Counted from the stretch's first letter, positions 33,875 to 42,174 are shown. The stretch is 61,094 nt of DNA from Halobacillus sp. A5 (GCF_024189315.1 NZ_JAIZEO010000009.1:1-61094), one strand, 5' to 3'. Notes: a model not told the origin generated them from the sequence alone. Numbers and translations are program-made.

Positions 33875-34060
33875 ATGCTATATAATCTAAATCATCTTTC
33901 GAAAATAAAAGGGGACCAACACAACAATACGGATGATTTATGCCTTGTTAAGGAAATTCAAAGTTGGATTTCGCAATTTCAGGATGAAAATTTATCTATA
34001 ACAGCTAGAGAAAAAGCTTTTCATAAAATTATTGATTTAACAAACCTTTTGGTCAATTAA
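33875..34060 (+). CDS. Small helical protein, possibly Spo0E/sporulation-type
   Basis: 61 aa with an excellent ribosome site (GGAGGG). Entirely polar and helical: DLCLVKEIQSWISQFQDENL, SITAREKAFHKIIDLTNLLV. It is flanked upstream by an inverted repeat and downstream by a terminator, so it is a complete unit. The family is not certain. Confidence 0.6.
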   Translation: MLYNLNHLSKIKGDQHNNTDDLCLVKEIQSWISQFQDENLSITAREKAFHKIIDLTNLLVN

Positions 34061-34084
34061 CCATGCTCCCCTCCTAACAAAAAG

Positions 34085-34105
34085 AAGACCCGAGTTTAGG
34101 GTCTT
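34085..34105 (+). terminator. Terminator of the 61-aa gene
   Basis: AAGACCC / GGGTCTT with a seven-base loop and T run, 25 bases after the stop codon. Confidence 0.88.
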
Positions 34106-34176
34106 TTGAAGGAGCGGTAACGTTCTTGAGGGTCTATATTTTGTGATCGATAAAAAGCTTCTATATTATTAAGTGT

Positions 34177-34635
34177 TTAAATAAACTTTCGGTTTAAAGA
34201 CCAATATTCTTCCTTGAGTGTTTGTTTTGAAGCTCTTCTCTTGAATTGGTAGGCAGAATTTTGAAAGCTTTCATGCTGATCAAGCAAAAAATAATCAGTT
34301 AGAAACTTGGGTTCTACTACCATCGCTTTTGTTTCTTCCAATAATATTAAACATAGTTTTATGTCTCCTATTTTTTCCTCCGATAGTGCAATAAGATGTT
34401 TCAAATGTGATTGAGAAACTCCCCTAACTACTCCTTCTTTTCTTAACCTTTTAGAGGCCTCAATTGCCACTTTCTTAGAAAAAAATAAGGGGATAACATT
34501 ACCCTCCATTCTAAGACAATTACCGTTCACCCCCTGTTCATAACTTGAAGCCTTCTCCATAATTGTCCAGAATGGTTCCCCCATGACAGATTCGTCAGGT
34601 ATCGTTTTCTCTATCCATTCATCTCTACTTTTCAT
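34177..34635 (-). CDS. Unknown protein, 152 aa
   Basis: ATG with GGGAGAA upstream. Begins MKSRDEWIEKTIPDESVMGE. The middle (VIPLFFSKKVAIEASKRLRK) resembles SseB-like small alpha/beta proteins, and the end is basic (QFKRRASKQTLKEEYWSLNR). Soluble, no membrane segment. Single-gene unit. Not recognised with confidence. Confidence 0.62.
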   Translation of the reverse strand: MKSRDEWIEKTIPDESVMGEPFWTIMEKASSYEQGVNGNCLRMEGNVIPLFFSKKVAIEASKRLRKEGVVRGVSQSHLKHLIALSEEKIGDIKLCLILLEETKAMVVEPKFLTDYFLLDQHESFQNSAYQFKRRASKQTLKEEYWSLNRKFI

Positions 34636-34739
34636 AAATATGTTTCTCCCTTTACTATATAAAATAATTGGATGACAGTTCTAAATTTGACTGTTTCTCA
34701 GAGCGTCTATGTTGCAATATTTATTAGAGATTATACTGT

Positions 34740-35075
34740 TCACTTTCTAATACAGGTAGTGTTCATAATAGGTGTGATACAGACTATTTTTTTTCTAGCA
34801 AGGAAGGTGAACATGGCGAAAATCAGCCTCCCTACTTCACGCCTTTTGTAATTAGGATAGACAAGTAAACAGGTTATGTAATTGCGTTTTACTGCTTGCC
34901 TACTCATAATATGCAAATTTTGATTAAAGAACTCGTATAAATTCAATAGCTGATCCAACTCTTGGCTACATTTAACAGCCTCTTTACTTGTGAATCCCTT
35001 TTCCAAAGCTAACTTAATCATTTTCTGTCTTTTTTTATTTATATACTGCAATAAACTTTCTTCTACCTTCTTCAA
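34740..35075 (-). CDS. Spo0E-like aspartyl phosphatase with an extended C-terminus
   Basis: 111 aa from a TTG ten bases after AGGAGG. Residues 8-50 match Spo0E: INKKRQKMIKLALEKGFTSK and then CSQELDQLLNLYEFF, with the hallmark SQELD. Spo0E-type proteins remove phosphate from Spo0A~P and delay sporulation. Normal members are 50-85 residues. The last ~50 residues here (YPNYKRREVGRLIFAMFTFL...) are unusual and may be a frameshifted or fused extension. A plasmid gene of this kind can keep its host growing. Confidence 0.78.
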   Translation of the reverse strand: MKKVEESLLQYINKKRQKMIKLALEKGFTSKEAVKCSQELDQLLNLYEFFNQNLHIMSRQAVKRNYITCLLVYPNYKRREVGRLIFAMFTFLARKKIVCITPIMNTTCIRK

Positions 35076-35312
35076 AATATAAAATCCTCCTGTTTTCTTG
35101 AGATAACATGAAATATATTATGGAGGGATTTAGTTTTAATTGAAATAGCTTAGACAACACTAGTCAAGACTAGACAAAATCAGATCATAGAAAATTCCTG
35201 AAAATACATAGAAGTAATTTTAAAAGAGGAATTCTACCTGAACGGAATAATTAAATTTGCCTCCCGGCCGCACCGCACGAACCGAAATTCAAAAGATCAA
35301 GACGAAGAGGAT
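35076..35312. other. Intergenic region left of element A copy 2
   Basis: AT-rich promoter-like DNA, then a GC-rich CGGCCGCACCGCAC stretch near 35266. No gene. Confidence 0.4.
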
Positions 35313-35330
35313 AGCAGGCCTACGCCTGCT
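35313..35330 (+). terminator. Terminator-like hairpin before element A, copy 2
   Basis: AGCAGGC CTAC GCCTGCT followed by TTTTTATTATG. Equivalent to 10181-10198, with two stem pairs changed and still paired. Confidence 0.75.
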
Positions 35331-35595
35331 TTTTATTATGGTTATTTTTCCTTTTGCACTCCGAATCGTAAAACAGCACAAATCTTCTAACCTTCCAGCA
35401 GGTAGGACACCCGAACCTTTCCTGCTGGAAGCTAAGAAGATTAAAAAACCGTCAATACACTTTCACGGCATAGCCTTCGCTTTCGCTACGGTATTCCATG
35501 ATGTATGGACGGTTTTTTATGTGTGTTTTGAGATTCTCCATAGCAAAAGGGAAAAATAATCCCCCTTTGGGGAACACACTTCGTTTCGGAGTTCC
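35331..35595 (+). ncRNA. Structured element A, copy 2
   Basis: About 265 bases homologous to 9915-10180 in the opposite orientation. Stems: CTTTTGC/GCAAAAG outer; CTTCCAGCAGG/CCTGCTGGAAG, perfect here and with one mismatch in copy 1; and AACCGTC/GACGGTT around a conserved loop TATTCCATGA. Many differences between the copies are paired. Element B copy 2 follows directly, then the MerR-like gene. Role unknown. Confidence 0.65.
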
Positions 35596-35607
35596 AAAGG
35601 AAGGGAT

Positions 35608-35742
35608 CAGGAACCTACGGAATGTTGGCGAAGAATGAGCCTTACATTCCGTGGTTATCGAGCCATTTAGTACCACAGCGACACATACAGAATGACAGGA
35701 AGCGTTTTTTGCTTCCTGATCAGTCTGTAGTGCTACCGCCCG
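35608..35742 (+). ncRNA. Structured element B, copy 2
   Basis: Homologous to 10269-10402, same strand. CGGAATG/CATTCCG replaces GGGA/TCCC of copy 1. The long hairpin AGGAAGC/GCTTCCT with TGAC/GATCA is kept. Lies 160 bases ahead of the MerR-like gene and may be its leader. Confidence 0.62.
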
Positions 35743-35905
35743 ATGAAGTATTTTGAACTGGGGTTTTCTTCAAGAAAAACGGAACGGCTTAAGGCGAATT
35801 CATTAAGAAATCATATTTAGTCAAAAACCGTCAGAATAAAGAGAAGAAATCTTCTTGCTGTTCTTGTCCCCCATTGGTACGTTTAATGAAAGAGGTGATC
35901 GCGTT

Positions 35906-36538
35906 ATGAACGAGCCTTATAATTATGGTTTTTTTGCTAAAGAAGTGGCTTTAAAACTTGATATAAAGTCAAGTACCTTAAGACAATGGGCGTTAGCATT
36001 AGAAGAAGAAGGCTATGAATTTCAACGGAATGATAAAGATCAACGCATTTATTATGATCGAGATATTAGCATGTTCTTTGAGTTAAAAAAACTAATCGAA
36101 AAAAAAAGAAGTAGACACGACGCGATAAAAGCCGTAGCCAAGCTTTATAGAGACAGAGAAAACGCTGAAAAGACGCTAAGCGTTATTGAGGAAAAACCCG
36201 ATCATAGCCCGTTTTCTAAAGAAGATGTACAAGACCTTATTAATGAAGCTGTGGAACGTGCCTATCAAAAAGGAAAAAAAGATGGAGAACAAGAAGCTCA
36301 AATGCTTTTTAAGAAAATGGATGAACGCTTAGAAGCTCGTGATCGTCGCTTGCTGGATGGCATAAGTCAGAAGGTAGAAAAATTTTTAACAGCTCCACTA
36401 GAAACAGCAGCAACGAAAGAAAAGGATGAAGAATGGAGTAAAATGGATGAAAAGCTAACTAAGGTATTGAAAGAAATTGAAGAAATGAGAGAGGCACAGC
36501 TACACAAGAAGTGGGGTTGGAAATTTTGGAAATGGTAA
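35906..36538 (+). CDS. MerR-like plasmid protein with coiled coil (RacA/DUF3967 type)
   Basis: 210 aa from ATG 35906. N-terminal winged helix-turn-helix of the MerR/RacA kind (FFAKEVALKLDIKSSTLRQW, LALEEEGYEFQRNDKDQRIY). Then a helical region with FSKEDVQDLINEAVERAYQK and a coiled coil, ending with an aromatic basic tail HKKWGWKFWKW. Proteins of this layout are frequent near plasmid replication and partition genes of Bacillus and may link DNA to the membrane through the tail. A second member is at 57521. Its last 177 bases are duplicated at 37515-37691. Confidence 0.82.
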   Translation: MNEPYNYGFFAKEVALKLDIKSSTLRQWALALEEEGYEFQRNDKDQRIYYDRDISMFFELKKLIEKKRSRHDAIKAVAKLYRDRENAEKTLSVIEEKPDHSPFSKEDVQDLINEAVERAYQKGKKDGEQEAQMLFKKMDERLEARDRRLLDGISQKVEKFLTAPLETAATKEKDEEWSKMDEKLTKVLKEIEEMREAQLHKKWGWKFWKW

Positions 36539-36666
36539 CGGTAAAAGATAAGTATTAAAAGGTACACCATCCACCTTCATTATATCTCTCAATCAACCTT
36601 TCCTGTCGACTGTTTCGTGGGCGTTTTATACCCACAAAACGGTCGCCTGGAAACTCCTCCAGCTAG

Positions 36667-37407
36667 TTACAACAAACCGTTATCGTCATCTGGGGCGGGG
36701 AGTGTAAAGGATGGTGGTGTAGTAGAATTGTCACATCTGTTCGGATTTACATCACAAACTCTCCCAAATCGATCTTGGATGACCGGACGTGTGACCGTAA
36801 TTGTCGTACGTAAGATGATTTTAAATAAGATCCCCTCTACAAGGTCGATTCCTAAAGGACCTGTAAGTACAGGCACTCCTGGCTGCGTAAAGATGCCTTC
36901 AACTTCAAGCGGTGCTTCTTGAACGGTATCTTCTGGACATGCTCCAGGGAAATCTGTGTGTTCTTGGAAAGGAATGGTAGTAGATAGTGTTACAGGAAGC
37001 TCTATACCAGCAATTGTAATGGTTATGGTCGCTGGGATTAGCCCAATATTTACGACTTTGTCTCGAATGACTCTTACGTTTTGAGTAATCGCATCTGTGT
37101 TAGGAACAACGTTTATAGATACAATATCTTCTAATACACCTAACCCTTCAAAAACAGTGAGTGGTAATGTAACCTCTGCCACTTTCTGTACAGATTTTGT
37201 ACCTACAAGTGAGTTAACTAATACACAATCGTTTGTTAAATGAGCTGTTTTCGGAGCAGCACTTTTACTATTACAACTGCAAGTAGAGGAACATGATGCA
37301 GCGTCTTCATGACATGGTTCTGGTTTACATTTCTTTTTTCGTTTTTTTGATTTTTTCGGCAATTTCCCTGGTACTTCAATTCTTTTGTTACAATTTTTGT
37401 TTCCCAT
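36667..37407 (-). CDS. Spore-surface-like protein
   Basis: 246 aa. The N-terminus is basic and Cys-rich (KKSKKRKKKCKPEPCHEDAA, SCSSTCSCNSK). The remainder is Val/Thr/Ile-rich beta sequence (VNIGLIPATITITIAGIELP; VLTGPLGIDLVEGILFKIIL) like the repeating beta domains of spore coat and exosporium proteins. There is no signal peptide, as expected for mother-cell spore proteins. It lies between the intact MerR-like gene and a duplicate of that gene's tail, so it probably arrived as an insertion. Assignment by composition and layout only. Confidence 0.6.
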   Translation of the reverse strand: MGNKNCNKRIEVPGKLPKKSKKRKKKCKPEPCHEDAASCSSTCSCNSKSAAPKTAHLTNDCVLVNSLVGTKSVQKVAEVTLPLTVFEGLGVLEDIVSINVVPNTDAITQNVRVIRDKVVNIGLIPATITITIAGIELPVTLSTTIPFQEHTDFPGACPEDTVQEAPLEVEGIFTQPGVPVLTGPLGIDLVEGILFKIILRTTITVTRPVIQDRFGRVCDVNPNRCDNSTTPPSFTLPAPDDDNGLL

Positions 37408-37514
37408 TATTATTGATCACCCTTATTTTAAGTTTGTCATACAATAAAGAATTCTATCTATTTTATTACCTACAAAATTAATTGTGTAGGCTCAAAGTTT
37501 GTATTTGAATATTT

Positions 37515-37691
37515 ATAAGTCAGAAGGTAGAAAAGTTTTTAACAGCGCCACAAGAAACAGCAGCTACGAAAGAAAAGGATAAAGAATGGAGTAAAATGGA
37601 TGCAAAGCTTACTAAGGTACTGAAAGAACTTGAAGAAATGAGAGAGGCACAGCTACATAAGAGGTGGGTTTGGAAATTTTGGAAATGGTAA
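37515..37691 (+). pseudogene. Duplicate 3' tail of the MerR-like gene at 35906
   Basis: 59 codons in frame to a stop: SQKVEKFLTAPQETAATKEK, DKEWSKMDAKLTKVLKELEE, ending QLHKRWVWKFWKW. Nearly identical to the last 59 codons at 36362-36538. No start codon. The spore-like gene lies between the two copies. Confidence 0.9.
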
Positions 37692-37697
37692 AAGTCG

Positions 37698-37731
37698 AAA
37701 AAAGCAGTCCCACATTGGGAACTGCTTTTTT
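37698..37731. terminator. Bidirectional terminator
   Basis: AAAAAAGCAGT.CCC / GGGA.ACTGCTTTTTT with T runs on both strands. It serves the minus-strand gene at 37731. Confidence 0.88.
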
Positions 37732-38972
37732 TATGGTTTAGAATTATTAGATTGTTTTATAAGCTCTAGTATTGCTTGTAATGGTACCTGGGGGTTGTCA
37801 ACATTGTTTTGTTGGCTGCTTTCTTTGTGTGTTGTAGCTGCTGTCTCTTTAGTAAACAAATGATCAGCTAATTTAAGCTTCATTTCTTTTATTTCTTGAG
37901 GGGATTCATCTTCATAATTTTGTAAGTATGGATTGATTGACTGAATCTTCATTTGTACACTTCGGTTGTATCTAGCTTCTCTTTTATGATCGCCGGCTTG
38001 TTTAGCAGAATAGGTTACGAGAGCACCAATACCTAGTGTTATTGAAAGTTTTTTGATGATTTCTATCCACGTAAATGTTGTGGGGTTTTCAATAAAAAAT
38101 TCAGAAGCGAAGAACACCCAAACTGAATACAAAATTAATGCCCCGAATCCCCCTATAGTTATTTTAGTCCACATTTTCCTTGCGTTATCTTCATCATTAG
38201 CTGCTTTATTAAACTCTCCACTTATTGTTTTGTCTGTCACAAACTCAAACAGTTCATTTAGATCACTTTCTTTTATCTTTAAGCTTTCTTTTGTCTCCTT
38301 TATTCGTTCATCAACATCATCCATTAGTTCTCCTAGTTCTTCTGTATAAGCATTTCTTTCTTCTTTTAAGATTTTCTCTTTTTCTTCGGTGAAAAGGTCT
38401 TTTTGAGTGATTAATAGTTCATTAATTTGTTCAGGGAGTTTTTCTTTTAAAGTTCTAATTTCTTTTTCATAGCTTGTTAGCTTTTCTATTAATTCTGTGG
38501 TTTCATTTTCTAACGAGGTCTTTAATTCAGATACTCTTCCCCCTTCATCTAACACATTTGCCCGGTGTTGACTAATTGAACGTTTCACAATGTGTATATG
38601 CTCTCTAAATTGCTCAAGATCATCAATTGATTGAGGGATTGAGACGTGTTGTGTAAACTTTAGAATTTTATCGCAATTTGCATTTGCCTCAGTTAGATTT
38701 CCAATTTGATTATTACCTTTATAGCCGTTTAGTTGAGTATACATTTTGTCATTAATGGCTTTAACAGAATCGAAGGGTGTTAGGATAAAATCAGCTGAAT
38801 TCATTTTGCTTTCAAGAACGTCTAAAACTAATTTAATTCGCTCCAAGCGGTCTAAAGCGTCTTCTTGGATCTCAAGTTCTTTTTCCTTTTCGATAAGTTC
38901 TATTATCTCTTTATTTCGAGTGATAGTGGAGGTAATATCAAGGTCTTCAATTCTTTTTATGTAAGTCTCCAT
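37731..38972 (-). CDS. Coiled-coil membrane protein, unknown function
   Basis: 413 aa. Residues ~1-260 are charged helices (KEIIELIEKEKELEIQEDAL; LKTSLENETTELIEKLTSYE), a long coiled coil. Two membrane segments follow near residues 275-330 (ITIGGFGALILYSVWVFFAS; KLSITLGIGALVTYSAKQAG). A polar tail ends VPLQAILELIKQS. It stands alone with its own terminator. The layout (cytoplasmic coiled-coil sensor, membrane hairpin) is seen in some abortive-infection proteins, but no diagnostic motif supports that here. Confidence 0.65.
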   Translation of the reverse strand: METYIKRIEDLDITSTITRNKEIIELIEKEKELEIQEDALDRLERIKLVLDVLESKMNSADFILTPFDSVKAINDKMYTQLNGYKGNNQIGNLTEANANCDKILKFTQHVSIPQSIDDLEQFREHIHIVKRSISQHRANVLDEGGRVSELKTSLENETTELIEKLTSYEKEIRTLKEKLPEQINELLITQKDLFTEEKEKILKEERNAYTEELGELMDDVDERIKETKESLKIKESDLNELFEFVTDKTISGEFNKAANDEDNARKMWTKITIGGFGALILYSVWVFFASEFFIENPTTFTWIEIIKKLSITLGIGALVTYSAKQAGDHKREARYNRSVQMKIQSINPYLQNYEDESPQEIKEMKLKLADHLFTKETAATTHKESSQQNNVDNPQVPLQAILELIKQSNNSKP

Positions 38973-39221
38973 AATAGTTAATCCTCTCTATTTCTAATTA
39001 CTCAAAATTATAACAAAGTGCCATTATTTGGTCAGTAACTTGTCAAACCTCTAATTGAGGTAGTACCAACATTTTACCGTAAAACTCACGCTAAGCTATT
39101 TTTTAACATAAAAACCCCAGAATTCTGTACGCCAACGAATTCTGGGGTTGCCTCTCAAATGTTTAGAAGTCTTAATGCTTTTGTCATATTAGGGAGAGAA
39201 CCTTCTTCATCACTATTTAAG

Positions 39222-39851
39222 TTAATCTTTATTTTGTTCACTATTAGGCATTATTACTTCAATTTCTTTATAGTTACTTACAATATCAGTAGATAATTGT
39301 TCACTTGTTTGATTGAAAGTCATTAAAGAACCACTTGGTTTAATGGCTAACTCTTTATATTCTTCTGACATGGTATATAACTCAACTACTTTATCATAAA
39401 CTTTCTCATAATCTGCTGGTGGCGTATTTAATTCCTTTATTTTCGTTTGAATTGATTCTGAACTTGATTCTATCTCTTCTATTTGTCCATTAGAAGAATA
39501 GTATTCTCCTAAGCCTGATATAACCTTATTAAAATCATCAGCAATAACGTTAGTAGTCCCAAACCCCGTAGTTTCAAAATAATCTTTGGCCTGACTTTCA
39601 CTTATATCCAATCTTTCCGTGACATCACTTATATATAAATTATTTTTAATCGCTGAACTCCACATATAGGAATAAGTATTAACCATTTCTTCTGCTCTTG
39701 TTGAGTTTGAAATTATATCCTCAGCAACTTGAGTTAACTCTTCATGGTAATTTAGCTCAGTATCTTCTGCTTCGGCACCAGTTCCAACGTCACTGCAGGC
39801 AACTAATAATAAAGTGCTGAAAATAAAGACAAACATAAAAATGTGCTTCAT
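39222..39851 (-). CDS. Lipoprotein of unknown function
   Basis: 209 aa. Signal peptide MKHIFMFVFIFSTLLLVACS with lipobox LVAC, so it is anchored outside the membrane at Cys19. The mature part is acidic and helical (AEDIISNSTRAEEMVNTYSY; SSESIQTKIKELNTPPADYE) and ends SEQNKD. Similar helical lipoproteins are common in Bacillus without known role. Single-gene unit with a GGGGG-type ribosome site. Confidence 0.78.
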   Translation of the reverse strand: MKHIFMFVFIFSTLLLVACSDVGTGAEAEDTELNYHEELTQVAEDIISNSTRAEEMVNTYSYMWSSAIKNNLYISDVTERLDISESQAKDYFETTGFGTTNVIADDFNKVISGLGEYYSSNGQIEEIESSSESIQTKIKELNTPPADYEKVYDKVVELYTMSEEYKELAIKPSGSLMTFNQTSEQLSTDIVSNYKEIEVIMPNSEQNKD

Positions 39852-40227
39852 TTACCTACCATACCCCCCAAAATCAATTTCTATATACTCTTCATAAAAC
39901 CGATGATAGCCCCTATAACTGCCGGAAAAATAATATCTTCCATCCCCCCAATCCCTTTTTAATATTTATTTACAATAATTATACAATAAATTAGAAGTGA
40001 TTTTATGCAAAAAAAAGACTGAGCATAGGCGAACACTTCACCTAAAAATCCCGTCAAATCAACAATGTATATAATCATGTATAAGATTTTTTATACCCAT
40101 TTTCGCAACCTCACTGTTATAAAGAATTTCGCTCGCTCTATAGGTTACATAATGTACATTAAAGGAAGTTATAACCGAATATTCATACATCTATACGCAC
40201 AAACCAGAGGATATGGAAAACCCTGAA
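39852..40227. other. Intergenic region, nothing recognised
   Basis: AT-rich, no supported gene. Contains only short A/T runs and weak repeats (TATAATCATGTATAAG). Confidence 0.5.
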
Positions 40228-40569
40228 TTAAAGAACATGGACCTCCGTAATATCCTCAAATAAAAGATAGATGACCTCTTTCGATTTTGGGTCAATGCCT
40301 CTCACTTTCTTGGTACTTGGATTCATATCCGTGACTTTGATAGCTGCGCAACTAAAATCAAAGCCATTATGATACTTGACCTTTACAGTCAATCCGTCAG
40401 CCATGGATCGTTGAAGTGCAAAGCTGTTTTCCTCTATTTGTTGTTCATCCACGACAGGCTTTTCTATCCGTTTGTCTTCTATCCACATCTCTTTAAGCAT
40501 TTCTATGTGTTCTGGCATCATGAGAGATGTCCATTTGATAGTGCCACGATCATTCATATTACCCATCAT
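40228..40569 (-). CDS. YolD-like protein
   Basis: 113 aa from ATG 40569 (AGGAGGGG just upstream; a second ATG follows at once). The family signature is clear: RGTIKWTSLMMPEHIEMLKE near the N-terminus and a C-terminal beta part with MNPSTKKVRGIDPKSKEVIY and LLFEDITEVHVL. YolD proteins usually accompany UvrX-type Y-family DNA polymerases on mobile elements; no polymerase gene is beside it here. An ACGTTTGTTCTTA palindrome-like LexA-type box (GAACGTTTGTTC, ~40589) lies in the promoter, suggesting SOS control. Confidence 0.85.
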   Translation of the reverse strand: MMGNMNDRGTIKWTSLMMPEHIEMLKEMWIEDKRIEKPVVDEQQIEENSFALQRSMADGLTVKVKYHNGFDFSCAAIKVTDMNPSTKKVRGIDPKSKEVIYLLFEDITEVHVL

Positions 40570-40586
40570 TTCCCCTCCTAATAACA

Positions 40587-40600
40587 AGAACGTTTGTTCT
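40587..40600 (-). promoter_or_regulatory. LexA-type box before the YolD-like gene
   Basis: CGAACN4GTTCG is the Bacillus LexA consensus. GAACGTTTGTTC here matches it closely, in the promoter of the YolD-like gene. SOS induction is typical for this family. Confidence 0.55.
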
Positions 40601-40692
40601 TATTATATGTAAAGGAATGTCCCTAATACAATAAAAGATCCCGTTAGTTCAAGCCCCAACTACCATGCCCAAAATCATCTTTGTTACGTTTA

Positions 40693-40728
40693 TTGTTAGG
40701 TGAGGGTTCGATGCCCTCAACCTAACAA
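40693..40728. repeat. tRNA T-arm-like hairpin
   Basis: TTGTTAGG ... CCTAACAA encloses GAGGG TTCGATG CCCTC, the sequence of a tRNA T-arm (GG-TTCGA-N-N-CC). A 17-base part, GTGAGGGTTCGATGCCC in related form, also occurs near 41550. The RadC-like gene lies between the two. It is not a full tRNA. Confidence 0.55.
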
Positions 40729-40735
40729 CAAAAAA

Positions 40736-40760
40736 GGATAACCTCATATTAGAGGTATCC
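40736..40760 (-). terminator. Terminator overlapping the end of the RadC-like gene
   Basis: On the minus strand GGATACCTC / GAGGTTATCC with TTTTTT after it. It includes the last codons of the gene. Confidence 0.8.
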
Positions 40761-41192
40761 ATTCTCTTTTAAGCTGGTATGAATGCTGGGATTAGAAGAG
40801 ACGATTAAGGAATCTAATAATTGAATTCCTAATGTTTGTCCCGATTCATGTAAACGTCGTGTGACAGAAATATCTTCCTGGCTCGGTCTGACATCATTTG
40901 ATGGGTGTTGATGAGCCACGATAATGGAGGCTGCATTATTTAGAATAGCGGACTTGAATATTTCTCTTGGATGTACAATACTAGCGTTTAATGAGCCGAC
41001 ATGCGCGCGATGGACAGCAACGACCTCATTTTTTGTATTCAAGCACATAACAAACATAACCTCTCGATCATCATCCCCGATAAATTCACTGGCCAATTCA
41101 GCAGCATCTTCAGGAGAGCGAACGATGCCTGTTTTCACCTCGATCTCTGCTTTCACCTGTTTAATACGCTGAACTTCCATTATTTTTTTCAT
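40749..41192 (-). CDS. RadC/JAB-domain protein
   Basis: 147 aa from ATG 41192 (AAGGAGGAATG upstream). JAB metal-binding motif: FVMCLNTKNEVVAVHRAHVG, then IIVAHQHPSNDVRPSQEDIS with HxHPSxD (~104-111). It lacks the helix-hairpin-helix of chromosomal RadC and is the short mobile-element form. Such proteins occur on plasmids and defence islands; their activity is still unclear. It is flanked by T-arm-like sequences. Confidence 0.88.
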   Translation of the reverse strand: MKKIMEVQRIKQVKAEIEVKTGIVRSPEDAAELASEFIGDDDREVMFVMCLNTKNEVVAVHRAHVGSLNASIVHPREIFKSAILNNAASIIVAHQHPSNDVRPSQEDISVTRRLHESGQTLGIQLLDSLIVSSNPSIHTSLKENGYL

Positions 41193-41767
41193 AGTATCAT
41201 TCCTCCTTTTTTGGTGACCAGGATTCAATTTTTTCGAGAATGACAGTAGAAGGGTGAGACCGCCGGTGAATACGAAGTATCAAGAAAGAAGTAGAGAATG
41301 TTAGAAAACCCAATGACTTAGGGATCGTAGAAGGTGATTTTCCTTCGTAGGAGCCCTTAGCCAACTTGGATTTCTTAGATTCTCTTGTTCTTTTGTAGAC
41401 CCTTTATTTTCATCACGAGAAAACAATTACCATGAGGAGACCAAAGAAGGATAAATACCTCTGAGGAAAGCAAAAAAGCTGTTTTTTGCAGCTGATCTCT
41501 TTTGAGGCGTATGGCTTCATTGCTTTAGCTTGAAGTTATCGATTTGTGAGGGTTCGATGCCCGAACCAATCGCATAGATATTCCTTTGAATCATGGGAGC
41601 AAAGCGAAAGCGATCGACTGGCTTTCCGCTGGCAAGAGGAAAGTTACCTTTGAATGATTAAATTGTGGGATTGTTAATTTGCTAGGGAATAGTGGGCAAG
41701 TGTAAGGTGGAAATAACAGGACGTAGTTTATGTTATAGTCCAGAAAAGAATGCTAGGGGGGAGTATA
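41193..41767. other. Intergenic region with T-arm-like repeat
   Basis: No supported gene. GTGAGGGTTCGATGCCC near 41550 repeats the T-arm-like core of 40693-40728. GAAAGCGATCGACTGGCTTTC near 41615 is an inverted repeat. An AAGAATGCTAGGGGGGAG stretch leads into the next gene. Confidence 0.45.
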
Positions 41768-41983
41768 ATGAGCATATTCTTATATGTCTTTGGCTGGATT
41801 GTTCTGGCCTGTGGGGGTGGCTATGTTGGTTTAGCCATGGCTTGGGAATTACCGGCATTTACAATCGCTTATGGATTTTTTGCATTCATTGTAAGTGGCA
41901 TTCTGTTATTCGCTATGGGCGAAGCTTTGGGCTACTTACGCCGCATTGCAGAATCAAACGAAAAGATAGCTCGAAGACGATGA
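41768..41983 (+). CDS. Small two-span membrane protein
   Basis: 71 aa from ATG 41768 with GGGGGGAG four bases upstream. Two membrane helices: SIFLYVFGWIVLACGGGYVG and FTIAYGFFAFIVSGILLFAM, ending with the charged tail LRRIAESNEKIARRR. Common layout in Bacillus plasmids; function unknown. Palindrome P11 follows 145 bases later. Confidence 0.65.
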   Translation: MSIFLYVFGWIVLACGGGYVGLAMAWELPAFTIAYGFFAFIVSGILLFAMGEALGYLRRIAESNEKIARRR

Positions 41984-42128
41984 GGACTATGAAGTCAGCT
42001 GGTCCATTCTAGAGCGTAAGCCTTTATTGCTTTGCTTCGAAACTAAACGCATAAATAATACATAAAGGAATAAAAGAGCTAAGCAACGTGTACACGCTTT
42101 AACCCCAAGAATTCAATTAACCTTAATA

Positions 42129-42174
42129 CCAAAGACAACACAAACGTAAACATTTACGTTTGTGTTGTCTTTGG
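42129..42174. repeat. Plasmid palindrome P11, 46 bp
   Basis: Perfect 22-base arms beginning CCAAAGACAACACAAACGTAA, here limited to the first 20: CCAAAGACAACACAAACGTA, with a two-base centre CA. Second longest palindrome of the set. Confidence 0.92.

Noticed and set aside
40693-40728. tRNA gene
   Set aside because: Only a T-arm-like hairpin; no acceptor, D or anticodon arms nearby.
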